DNA of 64,000 nucleotides from Streptomyces iranensis (GCF_017874715.1 NZ_JAGGLR010000027.1:62001-126000), one strand, 5' to 3'; positions 1 through 8,329 are shown, counted from the first letter of the stretch. Translations and numbers: made by a program. Notes: a model not told the origin generated them from the letters alone.

Positions 1-1316
1 CCCTCAAGGCGTCCCCCCAGGGGTCGTCGTCCTTCCGCCTGCCCAAGGTGCCCTTCTGGGCGCAGATCCTGCTGGGCCTCGTCCTCGGTGTGGTGCTCGG
101 CTGGATCGCCCGTAGCGGTGATGTCGGCTGGCTGGTGACCACGCTCGACAAGATCGGCACCATCTTCGTCCAGCTGCTGAAGCTGGCCGTCGCCCCGCTG
201 GTGTTCTTCGCGATCCTGATCTCGATCACCAACCTGCGGAACGTCAACAACGCCGCCCGGCTGGCGACCCGCACCCTGCTGTGGTTCATGGCCACCTCGC
301 TCATCGCCGTCGCCATCGGCCTGGCGATCGGCCTGGTGACCAACCCGGGCGCGGGCACCGATCTGACCTCCAAGGACGGCGCCAAGCCCGACCACGCGGG
401 CTCCTGGCTGGACTTCCTCACCGGCATCGTGCCGACGGACGTCATCAGCCCGTTCACCGAGCTGAACGTGTTGCAGATCGTCTTCATCGCCGCCGTCGCG
501 GGCGTCGCCGCCCTGCAGCTGGGCGAGAAGGCCCAGCCGATCCTCACCCTGAGCCAGTCGGTGCTCGAACTGCTCCAGAAGGCCCTGTGGTGGGTCATCC
601 GCCTCGCCCCGCTGGGCACCCTGGGCCTCATCGGCACCGCCATCGCCGACTACGGCTGGAACCTGATCGGCAAGTACGCGACCTTCACCGCCGACATCTA
701 CATCGGCTGCGCGCTGGTGATGTTCGGCGTCTACCCGCTGCTGCTCGCGACGGTCGCCAAGGTCAACCCCCTGAACTTCTTCAAGGGCGCCTGGCCCGCC
801 ATCCAGCTCGCCTTCGTCTCCCGCTCCTCGGTCGGCACCATGCCGCTGACCCAGAAGGTCACCGAACGGCTGGGTGTCCCCAAGGAGTACGCCTCCTTCG
901 CGGTGCCCTTCGGCTCGACGACGAAGATGGACGGCTGTGCCTCGATCTACCCCGCGATCGCCGCGATCTTCATCGCCCAGATCTTCGACGTGAACCTCGG
1001 CGTCGGCGACTACCTCCTGATCGCCTTCGTCTCGGTGATCGGCTCCGCCGCCACCGCCGGCCTTACGGGCGCCACGGTCATGCTGACCCTGACCCTCTCC
1101 ACCCTGGGCCTCCCCCTGGAGGGCGTCGGCCTGCTGATGGCCATCGACCCGGTCCTGGACATGATGAGGACCGCCACCAACGTGGCCGGGCAGTCGCTGA
1201 TACCGGTGATCGTCTCGGCCCGCGAGAAGATCCTCGACCACGAGGCGTACGCCCACGCCAGCGCCTCCCCGCTGGACGACCACGACGAGCCGGAACCCCA
1301 GCTGGCCGCCGCGTAA
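1..1316 (+). CDS. Dicarboxylate/cation symporter (DAACS family), 5'-truncated by window edge
   Basis: The reading frame is open to base 3, so the true start lies outside the window. The GTG at 48 is internal, because the residues before it (FRLPK) continue smoothly into the first helix. About 437 residues are visible. The protein is a polytopic secondary transporter of the glutamate/C4-dicarboxylate:Na+ or H+ symporter fold. Visible marks are a serine-rich re-entrant loop (SRSSVGTMP), a KMDG motif where the family usually has NMDG, and the substrate-binding helix DPVLDMMRTATN with the Asp and Arg expected for a dicarboxylate. The C-terminal tail is acidic and cytosolic. Substrate is inferred as succinate, malate, fumarate or aspartate. 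A strong stem-loop follows the stop codon. Confidence 0.88.
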   Translation, partial: LKASPQGSSSFRLPKVPFWAQILLGLVLGVVLGWIARSGDVGWLVTTLDKIGTIFVQLLKLAVAPLVFFAILISITNLRNVNNAARLATRTLLWFMATSLIAVAIGLAIGLVTNPGAGTDLTSKDGAKPDHAGSWLDFLTGIVPTDVISPFTELNVLQIVFIAAVAGVAALQLGEKAQPILTLSQSVLELLQKALWWVIRLAPLGTLGLIGTAIADYGWNLIGKYATFTADIYIGCALVMFGVYPLLLATVAKVNPLNFFKGAWPAIQLAFVSRSSVGTMPLTQKVTERLGVPKEYASFAVPFGSTTKMDGCASIYPAIAAIFIAQIFDVNLGVGDYLLIAFVSVIGSAATAGLTGATVMLTLTLSTLGLPLEGVGLLMAIDPVLDMMRTATNVAGQSLIPVIVSAREKILDHEAYAHASASPLDDHDEPEPQLAAA

Positions 1317-1335
1317 CACCTGCCGGGCGACAAGT

Positions 1336-1370
1336 GGTGCCCCCGGACCTCTCCGCGGTCCGGGGGCACC
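1336..1370. terminator. Bidirectional stem-loop terminator between convergent genes
   Basis: A perfect 14-bp inverted repeat (GGTGCCCCCGGACC at 1336-1349 and its complement at 1357-1370) with a 7-base loop lies between the symporter stop and the convergent exporter stop. There is no T-run, as is usual for terminators in this GC range. Its symmetry and position suggest it ends both transcripts. Confidence 0.8.
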
Positions 1371-1377
1371 GTGCTGT

Positions 1378-1698
1378 TCACTCGCCCGCCGTGGCCTCCA
1401 GGCCCACGATGGCCACCACCAGCAGGAGCAGGAAGAACATCCGGGCCGGGGTGACCGGCTCCTGGAAGAGGAGCATGCCCAGCAGGGCGGTGCCGACCGC
1501 GCCGATGCCGACCCAGACGCCGTAGGCCGTGCCGATGGGCAGGCTCTTCACCGCCGCGCTCAGCAGCCCCATGCTCACGATCAGACCGGCGACGGTGAAC
1601 ACAGTGGGCCACAGCCGGGTGAAGCCGTCGCTCAGCTTCATGCCGATCGACCAGCAGATCTCGAACAGCCCGGCCGTGAGCAGCAGGACCCATGCCAT
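1378..1698 (-). CDS. gdx: Small multidrug resistance family protein, guanidinium exporter (Gdx/SugE type)
   Basis: This 106-residue protein has four predicted membrane helices and no other domain, the full length of an SMR protein. The essential helix-1 glutamate is Glu13 (AGLFEICW). The middle and C-terminal motifs (KSLPIGTAYGVWVGIG) match the SugE/Gdx branch, whose members export guanidinium in exchange for protons as antiparallel homodimers, rather than the EmrE branch. The branch call is supported independently by a guanidine-III-like riboswitch in its leader. A good ribosome site (ACGGAGGTG) precedes the ATG at 1698. It is a single-gene unit convergent with the symporter gene. Confidence 0.88.
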   Translation of the reverse strand: MAWVLLLTAGLFEICWSIGMKLSDGFTRLWPTVFTVAGLIVSMGLLSAAVKSLPIGTAYGVWVGIGAVGTALLGMLLFQEPVTPARMFFLLLLVVAIVGLEATAGE

Positions 1699-1734
1699 GA
1701 CGGCACCTCCGTGAAGTCTCTCGATTACGGGGGT

Positions 1735-1775
1735 GCGTCGTCTTTGCGGGTCCCGGTACGGCGCGTCTCGTCGGG
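1735..1775 (-). promoter_or_regulatory. Guanidine-III (ykkC-III) riboswitch candidate in the gdx leader
   Basis: Read on the minus strand from 1775 to 1735, the leader has the compact guanidine-III layout: CCCG, then ACGAG, then GCGCCGUAC, then CGGG closing the first helix, a short linker, and AAGACGACGC. The first helix (CCCG/CGGG) is perfect. The pseudoknot helix between GCGCCGU and ACGACGC has one mismatch. The aptamer ends about 36 bases before the gdx start codon and next to a region that could mask the ribosome site. Matching is from memory of the class consensus, not from a covariance search. Confidence 0.72.
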
Positions 1776-1803
1776 CCCTCCCGACCGTAGCAAACCTCCC
1801 GTG

Positions 1804-2820
1804 TCAGACGAGCCCGGCGGTGAGCAGGGGGAGGGCGCGGGTGAGTTCGCGTTCCCAGTAGGGCCAGGTGTGGGTGCCGGGTCCGTAGAGGTGGGCGGTG
1901 ACGGCCAGGCCGTGGGCGCGGGCGCGGCGTACCCAGAGCTGGGCCATCTCGCCGAGGCCGCGCTCCAGGGCGTCCTCGGGGCGGCCCGGCGGGTCGAGGG
2001 GGCCGGGGGCGCCGTTGCCGCAGGCGACGTAGAGCGGGTAGCCGCGGGGGAGCCGGGGGATGAGGGCGTACGGGTTGTGGGCGTCCCAGAGCGCGGACTC
2101 GGCGGTGGGGTCTCCCCAGAGGGCCGTCGGGTCGGCGCCTTGGCTCGTAAGGATGTTCGACACGCCGGTGGGGTCCAGGGTGGTGTGGATGACCCCGCTG
2201 AAGGAGGCCGCCGCGCGGAAGAGGCGGGGGTGCCGGGCGGCGTAGGAGAGGGCGCCGAAACCGCCCATGGACAGACCGGCGATCGACCGGCGGCCGTTGG
2301 CCCGCAGGGCGCGCTCCAGCAGGGGGCGCAGCTCGGCCAGGTGGAAGGTCTCCCAGGCGGGCGGGCCGTAGTTGCCGCCGTTCCACCAGTTGGAGTAGAA
2401 GCCGACGGGGCCGCCCTCGGGGGAGACGATCAGGGCCGGGGTGGCGGCGGTGATGGCCTCGACATCGGTGTTGCGGGTCCATGCCTCCCAGCCGGGGCCC
2501 GGGTCGCAGCAGCCGTGGAGCAGATAGAGGACGGGCCAGCGGTGGTGGGGTCTGCGGTCGTAGCCGGTGGGGAGGAGGACGCGGGCATGGCCCTCGCGGC
2601 CCAGGGCGGGCGAGTCGATCGTCAGGTCCAGGACGCGCTCGCCGACCCGCTCCGCGGCGACGAGGCGCGCGCGGGTGGGCGCCGTGCGTCCGGAAAGGGC
2701 TTCCGGGGGCCGGGCCTTCGAGGAGCCGGGCTCCGGGGAACGGGCTTCCGCGCGGGCGGTGAGGAGCGGTGCGGCGGCCAGCGCGGTCAGCGCGGCGAGC
2801 GTGCGACGGCGGTTCGGCAT
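1804..2820 (-). CDS. Secreted alpha/beta-hydrolase esterase (antigen 85/esterase D type)
   Basis: 338 residues. The N terminus is a Sec-type signal (MPNRRR, then a hydrophobic stretch to about residue 22). The alpha/beta-hydrolase core has an oxyanion-region HG motif (YLLHGCCDPG, residues 99-108), the nucleophile elbow GLSMGG with Ser184, and a late histidine near His317 in GTHTWPYW. The fold resembles the antigen 85 and esterase D family, which act on acyl esters or transfer acyl groups. No mycolate pathway is expected in this organism, so a general secreted esterase is the better reading. The start is set by AAGGAGAACGAACG before the ATG. The gene is divergent from a TetR regulator. Confidence 0.82.
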   Translation of the reverse strand: MPNRRRTLAALTALAAAPLLTARAEARSPEPGSSKARPPEALSGRTAPTRARLVAAERVGERVLDLTIDSPALGREGHARVLLPTGYDRRPHHRWPVLYLLHGCCDPGPGWEAWTRNTDVEAITAATPALIVSPEGGPVGFYSNWWNGGNYGPPAWETFHLAELRPLLERALRANGRRSIAGLSMGGFGALSYAARHPRLFRAAASFSGVIHTTLDPTGVSNILTSQGADPTALWGDPTAESALWDAHNPYALIPRLPRGYPLYVACGNGAPGPLDPPGRPEDALERGLGEMAQLWVRRARAHGLAVTAHLYGPGTHTWPYWERELTRALPLLTAGLV

Positions 2821-2988
2821 CGTTCGTTCTCCTTCGCGGCACTGCGTTACGGAGCTGAACGGGGCACGGTGCGTGGTCAGTTGAAACTTTGATGTCGTCG
2901 GGCGGCCGTGGCAAGAGCGCTGACAGTGGTCCCACGTAGGCTTGTTCGCGATATGTGTGCGGGGGCACGATCGAAGGGGGCGGCCTGC

Positions 2989-3657
2989 GTGGGCGGGGCG
3001 ACGGGGAGCAAGCGCGTGCCACGGGCGGTGCGGGAGCAGCAGATGCTGGACGCGGGGGTGCGGGCCTTCGCGCGCAGCGGCTATCAGAAGGCCTCGATGG
3101 ACGACATCGCCGAGCTGGCCGGAGTCTCCAAACCGCTGGTCTATCTCTATCTCAACTCCAAGGACGAGCTGTTCACGGCGTGCATACGGCGGGAGGCCAC
3201 GGCGCTGGTGACCGCGGTCCGGGCCGCCGTGGAGCGGGACGCGCCCGCCGACCGGCAGTTGTGGAGCGGGCTGAGCGGCTTCTTCGCGCACACGGCCGAA
3301 CATCCCGAAGGCTGGACGCTGTTGCATGTGCAGGCCCGTACGCAGGGGCGGTCCTTCGCGCGTGAAGTGGTCGCGATGCGGGCGGAGATCGTGGAGTTCG
3401 TGACGCAGCTGATAGGCGCGGCGGCGCGGGAGCAGGCACGCGGCGAGGCGCGCGCCCGGACCCTCGCGGGCACCGAGGTGTCCGGGCTCGCGCACGCGCT
3501 GGTGGGCGCGGCCGAGTCGCTCGCGGACTGGACGGCGGACGGACGAGCGGGTGGGCCGTCGGCCAAGGAGGCCGCGGCCACCCTGATGAACTTCGCCTGG
3601 GCCGGGCTGGGGAATCTGCTCCAGGGGCAGGGGTGGTCGCCCGAGCGGGTCGGCTGA
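2989..3657 (+). CDS. TetR-family transcriptional regulator
   Basis: The chosen GTG at 2989 gives 222 residues and has a ribosome site (GAAGGGGG) about 8 bases upstream. An ATG at 2953 in the same frame would add 12 residues. The N-terminal helix-turn-helix is clear (AREQ-like start, then FARSGYQKASMDDIAELAGVSKPLVYLYL), followed by an all-helical ligand and dimer domain. It is divergent from the esterase gene with a roughly 170-bp gap, so it may control the esterase and itself. The ligand cannot be told from sequence. Confidence 0.87.
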   Translation: MGGATGSKRVPRAVREQQMLDAGVRAFARSGYQKASMDDIAELAGVSKPLVYLYLNSKDELFTACIRREATALVTAVRAAVERDAPADRQLWSGLSGFFAHTAEHPEGWTLLHVQARTQGRSFAREVVAMRAEIVEFVTQLIGAAAREQARGEARARTLAGTEVSGLAHALVGAAESLADWTADGRAGGPSAKEAAATLMNFAWAGLGNLLQGQGWSPERVG

Positions 3658-3692
3658 CGGGTGGGGCGGCGTCGTACGGTGTCAGCCGGGCC

Positions 3693-4862
3693 TCACACGG
3701 CGCAGTTGCCCCGCGTCGGCTCGTCCGCCAGCCGTCCGGCCATCCACTCCAGGGCCGTCGGTATCCCGGTCAGCGCCGTGGTGACATGGTCCAGCGGATA
3801 GTCCTTCCACTCCACCGGCACACCCCGGGCGCACCAGCGGTCGCGCAGCGCCGCGCCGACCCGGTACGGGATCAGCTCGTCCAGCGTGCCCTGGTAGAGG
3901 TAGACGGGGCGGTCGGGGGAGCGAGTGCCCAAGAAGGAGGCGCGGAGCGCCAGTTGCCAGGCCGGGCTGGCCAATGGGTCCCTTACGGTCACCTCGGACC
4001 TGTGCTGGAAGAGCCCGCCGATGGTGCTGAGCGGCACGCAGTTCCGCTTCATGAAGTCCAGATAGCCGCGGCCCCGGTCGTTGAGGTACGAGTCGAGCCG
4101 CAGCGCGGGGAAGGCCGCGTCCTGTCCGGTGAGCGCCATAAGGGCGAGCCCGGCGCCCGGTCCGCCGTCGTTGTACTCCAGCGTCGTGGGGAGGTCGGCG
4201 GGCACGCCTCCGGCGACCGTGCCCTTGAGCCGCAGCTCGGGGGCGTACGAGGCATGCAGTTCGGCGGCCCAGCCGGCCGCCTGGCCGCCCTGGGAGTAGC
4301 CCATGATGCCCACGGGCGCGTCCGGTGAGAGCCCGGCCTCCGGAAGCCGCTGGGCGGCGCGCGCCGCGTCCAGGACGGCATGGCCCTCGGACCGGCCGGC
4401 CGTATAGGTGTGGTCGTCCGGGGTGCCCAGGCCCTCGTAGTCGGTGACGGCCACGGCCCAGCCACGGCGCAGCGCGAGGTCGATCAGCTGGGCCTCGCTC
4501 GAGGTGCCCCGCGGGAACCGGCCGGACACCGCGCAGTCGTCGGCGAGGCCGACCGCGCCGATGCCCCAGGTGAGGAGCGGCCGGGAGCCCTGCTTGCCGT
4601 CGTCGGGGACGAGGACCGTGCCGGAGACGACGTCGGGACGGCCGGTGGCGGTGGTGGACCGGTAGGTGATGTGCCATGCCTTGGTGGCGGTCGGCACCCC
4701 GGGCTGGGTGCGGAAGGCGGTGGGGGCGGAGGTGACGATGTCGCCGGGTCTGCCGGTGAAGGCGGCCGGGGCGCCCGACGCGGCGGCGGCCGGGGCGGCG
4801 GGTAGCGCCGAGGTCAGGGCGAGGGCGGCGAGGCTGGCGAGCACGGTGGTGCGGATGCGCAT
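3693..4862 (-). CDS. Secreted lipase (LIP/secretory lipase family)
   Basis: 389 residues with a signal peptide ending near an AAAA stretch at about residue 28. It matches the fungal-type secretory lipase family found in actinobacteria. The nucleophile is Ser190 in GYSQGG, the probable acid is Asp328 in TLDELIP, and the probable base is His359 in DHVTT. Cysteines at 110, near 277, near 344 and close to the C terminus could form disulfides after export. The expected role is release of fatty acids from extracellular acylglycerols. The AraC regulator gene just upstream on the same strand is the likely controller. Confidence 0.85.
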   Translation of the reverse strand: MRIRTTVLASLAALALTSALPAAPAAAASGAPAAFTGRPGDIVTSAPTAFRTQPGVPTATKAWHITYRSTTATGRPDVVSGTVLVPDDGKQGSRPLLTWGIGAVGLADDCAVSGRFPRGTSSEAQLIDLALRRGWAVAVTDYEGLGTPDDHTYTAGRSEGHAVLDAARAAQRLPEAGLSPDAPVGIMGYSQGGQAAGWAAELHASYAPELRLKGTVAGGVPADLPTTLEYNDGGPGAGLALMALTGQDAAFPALRLDSYLNDRGRGYLDFMKRNCVPLSTIGGLFQHRSEVTVRDPLASPAWQLALRASFLGTRSPDRPVYLYQGTLDELIPYRVGAALRDRWCARGVPVEWKDYPLDHVTTALTGIPTALEWMAGRLADEPTRGNCAV

Positions 4863-4964
4863 ACGGCTCTCCCAACGGTGCGGGCGGTGCGCCTTGTTGG
4901 TGGTGCTGAGTCGCTCTGCGAGGACCGTAGGGACGAGCGGGGCATCTGTGGCTGACCGCGGCGC

Positions 4965-6056
4965 TCAGATGTGCTGACTCCACGTCTCATGTCGGTATGC
5001 GCCCGGTGTTGTCCCGGTCCAGCGCCGGAACGCCCGGTGGAACGCCGTGTCCGCGGAGAAGCCCAGCCGTAGGGCCAGATCGGCGATGGGCTCGCCCCCC
5101 TCGGCCAGGCTGCTGACCGCCTCGTCACGCCGCACGGTGTCCTTCAGCTCCTGGAAGGACGTGCCCTCCTCGCGCAGCCGCCGTCGCAGCGTCGCCGGGC
5201 TGACCGCCAGCCGGGCGGCGACCTCGGGCAACTCCGGGAGCCGCGCGGTGTGCCGGGCGCGTGGCACGTCGGCCGGGCCGACGCGCGTCCGCAGCGCACC
5301 CGTGACCACGTGCCGCACCTGCTCGGCCACGGTCGTGCCGTAGTCACGGCGGCTGAGCAGCCCGGCGGGCGCGTGCCGCAGCAGCGTCTGGAGCGTGGAC
5401 TCGTCCTGGACGACGGGGGCGGTCAGCCAGCGGCGGTCGAAACCGGCCGCGGTGCGCGGTGCCCCGAAGCGGGGCGGGCAGCCGAAGAACGGCTCGTAGT
5501 CCTCGGCGTACGGGGGCGGGGGATACGCGAACTGGGCCCACAGCAGCGGGATCCGGCGCCCGATCAGCCAGCCCGCGACCCGGTGCCAGATGAGCATGAG
5601 CCATTCGGCGACGATATGGCTCTCGGCCGCCGTAAGGGCCTCCTCATGCGGGCCCAGCCCGCCGCGCAGGGCGAACACCGCCTCCCGGCCCCGGCCCGCA
5701 CCGCGCTCCAGGGCCAGATTGGGGCCGCCCGGGAAGAGCCGGTAGAAGCGGGCGCCGCGCTCCACCGCCGTGCCGAGGTCGGGGCAGCCCAGGGAGGCGT
5801 AGCACATCATCGCGAAGGTGCCGGGCCGGCTGCGGATGGTCCCCAGCCCCAGGAACTCGTCCCCCGTGGCCCGGTGCAGGGCGCGCACCAGCCGGGCGAA
5901 CTGCTCGGGGGAGACGCGGGCGCGGTCGTCGGTGAGCAGCAGTGGGGGTATCCGGGCCCGCTGCAGCAGGGGGACGGTGTCGAGGCCGAGCCGCTGCGCA
6001 CCGCGCAGCGCGGCCCGCACATGGTGCACCGTCACCGTCCGCCGCCCGTGCCCCAT
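4965..6056 (-). CDS. AraC-family transcriptional regulator (OruR/ArgR-like N-terminal domain)
   Basis: 363 residues. Residues 1-220 match the Arabinose_bd-type N-terminal domain found in OruR and virulence-type AraC proteins. Residues about 265-360 contain two helix-turn-helix units (LPEVAARLAVSPATLRRRLREEG and IADLALRLGFSADTAFHRAFRRW), ending with the family GTTPGAYR motif. It lies 102 bp upstream of the lipase gene on the same strand. In this family, regulators of lipid or esterase genes are common, so control of the lipase is a reasonable inference. Confidence 0.87.
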   Translation of the reverse strand: MGHGRRTVTVHHVRAALRGAQRLGLDTVPLLQRARIPPLLLTDDRARVSPEQFARLVRALHRATGDEFLGLGTIRSRPGTFAMMCYASLGCPDLGTAVERGARFYRLFPGGPNLALERGAGRGREAVFALRGGLGPHEEALTAAESHIVAEWLMLIWHRVAGWLIGRRIPLLWAQFAYPPPPYAEDYEPFFGCPPRFGAPRTAAGFDRRWLTAPVVQDESTLQTLLRHAPAGLLSRRDYGTTVAEQVRHVVTGALRTRVGPADVPRARHTARLPELPEVAARLAVSPATLRRRLREEGTSFQELKDTVRRDEAVSSLAEGGEPIADLALRLGFSADTAFHRAFRRWTGTTPGAYRHETWSQHI

Positions 6057-6252
6057 GGTCGAAACCGTAGCCCGAGCGGGCGCGCCGCGTCAGCGGTGCG
6101 TCGCGGGGCCCCTACACGCCGTGAGCACCGTAAGGACGACATCGGTGCTTCAGGGGCGGCTTCAGGGGCGGTGCAGGCGCCTTGAGACGGGCGTGAGGCC
6201 CTACGGGCTATCCTCGACGGGCCCGGACGGACGTGTGAGAGCGGGGAGCGAC

Positions 6253-6699
6253 ATGGCCACGACCCGACGGCCCGCGACGGCCGAATGGCTCGGTCTCGAG
6301 CCCCATCCGGAGGGCGGCTGGTACCGGGAGACCTGGCGCAGCGATGTCACGGTGCGGCCGCCGGGGTACGACGGCGAGCGCGCGACCGCCACGGCGATCT
6401 ACTTCCTGCTGACTCCCGGTGAGGAGTCCCGCTGGCATGTGGTGCGCTCGGCCGAGCTGTGGCTGTGGCACAGCGGCGGTCCGCTGCGGCTCCGGCTGGG
6501 CGGTACGGGCGACACCCCGGAGGCGGCCCCCACGGAGGTGCTCCTCGGCCCCGATATCGCCTCCGGCCAGCGTCCCCAGGTCGTCATCCCGCCGGGCGTC
6601 TGGCAGGCGGCCCGTCCGGAGACGGACGAGGAGGTCCTGGTGAGTTGTGTGGTCTCCCCGGGCTTCGACTTCGCCGACTTCCGGTTGCTGGAGGACTGA
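6253..6699 (+). CDS. Cupin-5 (DUF985) protein
   Basis: 148 residues from the ATG at 6253, preceded by GGGGAG. It has the DUF985/cupin_5 pattern: an N-terminal EGGWYRETWRS, TAIYFLLTPGEESRWHVVRSAELW forming the first cupin strand set, and a late VIPPGVWQAA turn. Family members are small single-domain beta-barrels of uncertain role; some have been suggested to bind sugar nucleotides. It is convergent with the cold-shock gene and shares its terminator. No functional neighbour is evident. Confidence 0.85.
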   Translation: MATTRRPATAEWLGLEPHPEGGWYRETWRSDVTVRPPGYDGERATATAIYFLLTPGEESRWHVVRSAELWLWHSGGPLRLRLGGTGDTPEAAPTEVLLGPDIASGQRPQVVIPPGVWQAARPETDEEVLVSCVVSPGFDFADFRLLED

Positions 6700-6773
6700 T
6701 CACATCCGGGCACAGGGCCCAGAGCCACGGGCTCCGAAACCACCGGCCTCCCAAGGGAGGAGCCCCAAAAGGC

Positions 6774-6813
6774 AGGAGCCCCGCCTCCCCGCTGGGCGGG
6801 GAGCAGGGCTCCT
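6774..6813. terminator. Two-part stem-loop terminator shared by the cupin and csp genes
   Basis: An outer arm AGGAGCCC (6774-6781) pairs with GGGCTCCT (6806-6813), and an inner perfect arm CTCCCCGC (6785-6792) pairs with 6796-6803 around a 3-base loop. It lies between two convergent genes and should work in both directions. Confidence 0.8.
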
Positions 6814-6831
6814 TGGGTGGTGCTGCTTGAA

Positions 6832-7035
6832 TCAGACGGCGCTGACGTTCTCCGCCTGCGGGCCCTTCGGGCCCTGGGTGACGTCGAAGGTCACGGCCTG
6901 GTTCTCCTCGAGAGAACGGAAGCCGGTCGCGTTGATCGCGGAGTAGTGAACGAAGACATCGGGGCCGCCGCCGTCCTGGGCGATGAAGCCGAAGCCCTTC
7001 TCGGCGTTGAACCACTTGACGGTTCCGGTAGCCAT
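6832..7035 (-). CDS. Cold-shock protein (CspA family)
   Basis: 67 residues, a single cold-shock domain. RNP1 is KGFGFI at residues 13-18 and RNP2 is DVFVHY at 26-31. The start is MATGTVKWFN with a strong ribosome site (AAGGAGG) in the leader. It binds single-stranded RNA or DNA as a chaperone. The gene is followed by the menaquinone gene mqnA on the other strand, the same csp/mqnA pairing I recall from other Streptomyces. The long, comparatively AT-rich leader holds a terminator-like hairpin described separately, which suggests regulated expression. Confidence 0.95.
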   Translation of the reverse strand: MATGTVKWFNAEKGFGFIAQDGGGPDVFVHYSAINATGFRSLEENQAVTFDVTQGPKGPQAENVSAV

Positions 7036-7337
7036 AAGCCCTCCTTGGGCCAAAGGGTTGCCCTGCTCCAGAACCTGCAAGAAGTCTGAAAACTACAAAA
7101 GCCTGCGGTTACATGCTCCGCAGGCTCTGTACTGCAAGGAAACCAAACTGCAACTTGCGGCGAGCCTAGCACGCTCCGTGTGCGCGAGGAAAGAGCCGAA
7201 GATCACGAAAACGAGGGGTTTCCCGGGCCTCTGAGGTGGATAAGATCGCAGGTCGAGCGCTTACGCGCCAGTCAGCGCAAGGCTACCGGACCACCCCGCC
7301 GCCATTACCCGGGGCGAGCGGGGCTAGCCTCCGAGAC
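7036..7337. other. 302-bp divergent intergenic region (csp leader and mqnA promoter)
   Basis: No gene is seen. The left half is the csp leader on the minus strand and is less GC-rich than its surroundings. It contains a ribosome site lying between a GCCC/GGGC pair, a perfect hairpin, and two spaced CTGCAA-type repeats. The right half carries a possible mqnA -10 element, TAGCCT, at 7325-7330. Confidence 0.7.
7088..7125 (-). terminator. Terminator-like hairpin (possible attenuator) in the csp leader
   Basis: On the minus strand, GCCTGCGG (7125-7118) pairs perfectly with CCGCAGGC (7108-7101) around a 9-base loop. It is followed at once by TTTTGTAGTTTT, the layout of an intrinsic terminator. It lies about 50-90 bases upstream of the csp start codon, inside the transcribed leader if the promoter is further upstream. 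A role in conditional read-through is inferred. Confidence 0.6.
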
Positions 7338-7340
7338 GTG
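7325..7340 (+). promoter_or_regulatory. Possible promoter of a leaderless mqnA transcript
   Basis: TAGCCT (7325-7330) fits the TAnnnT -10 pattern and lies 7 bases before the mqnA GTG at 7338. No Shine-Dalgarno sequence precedes that GTG. This spacing would place transcription start on the start codon. No good -35 hexamer is visible, so the call is tentative. Confidence 0.4.
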
Positions 7341-8249
7341 GACAATTCACCGAGTTCCCCCTCGCGGAGTACACAGGACGCCTCGGAAAGCCTCGGACTG
7401 CCGGGCGGTCATCGGCTGAGTCGGCCAAAAGTGGGGCACATCCAGTACCTCAATTGCATGCCGTTGTACTGGGGCCTCGCCAGGACCGGATCCCTCCTGG
7501 ATTTCGACCTCACCAAGGCATCTCCCGACGCCCTGAACGACCTGCTGGTCCGCGGCGATCTCGACATCGGGCCGATCAGCCTGGTGGAGTATCTGCGCAA
7601 TGCCGACGATCTCGTCGCGCTTCCGGACATCGCGGTGGGCTGTGACGGGCCCGTCATGTCCTGCGTGATCGTCTCGCAGCTGCCGCTCGAGCAGTTGGAC
7701 GGGGCGCGCGTCGCACTCGGTTCCGCCTCGCGCACCTCCGTGCGCCTGGCCCAACTGCTGCTCGCCGAGCGGTACGGACTCGCCCCCGACTACTACACCT
7801 GCCCGCCCGACCTCAGCCTGATGATGCAGGAGGCCGAGGCGGCGGTGCTGATCGGCGACGCCGCGCTGCGGGCCAACCTCCATGACGCGCCCCGGCTGGG
7901 CCTGCGGGTCCACGACCTGGGCCAGATGTGGAAGGAGTGGACCGGACTCCCCTTCGTCTTTGCGGTGTGGGCCGCCCGCCGTGAGTATCTGGAGCGGGAA
8001 CCGGAGATCGTCCGGCAGGTCCACGAGGCGTTCCTGTCCTCGCGGAACCTCTCCCTGGAGGAGGTCGGCAAGGTCGCCGAGCAGGCGGCGCGCTGGGAGC
8101 AACTCGGGGCGCCGGTGCTGGAGCGCTACTTCACCACCCTCGACTTCAGCCTGGGCCAGGCGCAGTTGGAGGGCATCGCCGAGTTCGCCCGCCGTACGGG
8201 GCCGACGACCGGATACCCCGCGGACGTCCGGGTCGAGCTGCTGAGCTGA
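7338..8249 (+). CDS. mqnA: Chorismate dehydratase, futalosine menaquinone pathway
   Basis: 303 residues from the GTG at 7338. The periplasmic-binding-protein-like fold of MqnA is recognisable from RPKVGHIQYLNCMPLYWGL, then DIGPISLVEYLRN, then LGSASRTSVRLAQLL and the aromatic loop WKEWTGLPFVFAVWA. The enzyme removes water from chorismate to give 3-enolpyruvoyl-benzoate, the first committed step of the futalosine route. The first 30 residues are poorly conserved and Ser-rich, so the start is the least certain point; no ribosome site is seen and leaderless translation is suggested. mqnC lies one gene downstream. Confidence 0.9.
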   Translation: MDNSPSSPSRSTQDASESLGLPGGHRLSRPKVGHIQYLNCMPLYWGLARTGSLLDFDLTKASPDALNDLLVRGDLDIGPISLVEYLRNADDLVALPDIAVGCDGPVMSCVIVSQLPLEQLDGARVALGSASRTSVRLAQLLLAERYGLAPDYYTCPPDLSLMMQEAEAAVLIGDAALRANLHDAPRLGLRVHDLGQMWKEWTGLPFVFAVWAARREYLEREPEIVRQVHEAFLSSRNLSLEEVGKVAEQAARWEQLGAPVLERYFTTLDFSLGQAQLEGIAEFARRTGPTTGYPADVRVELLS

Positions 8250-8329
8250 CCTTCCCGACCGCACGACCTGCGGTGGATGGCCGCAACACCCCCTAAGCTG
8301 GACCGGCGCACGGAGGGGGAGGCAACGCG

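Noticed and set aside
2870..2990. TetR operator between the esterase and TetR genes (AGTTGAAACT)
   Set aside because: The dyad has only 4-bp arms and is not longer than expected by chance.
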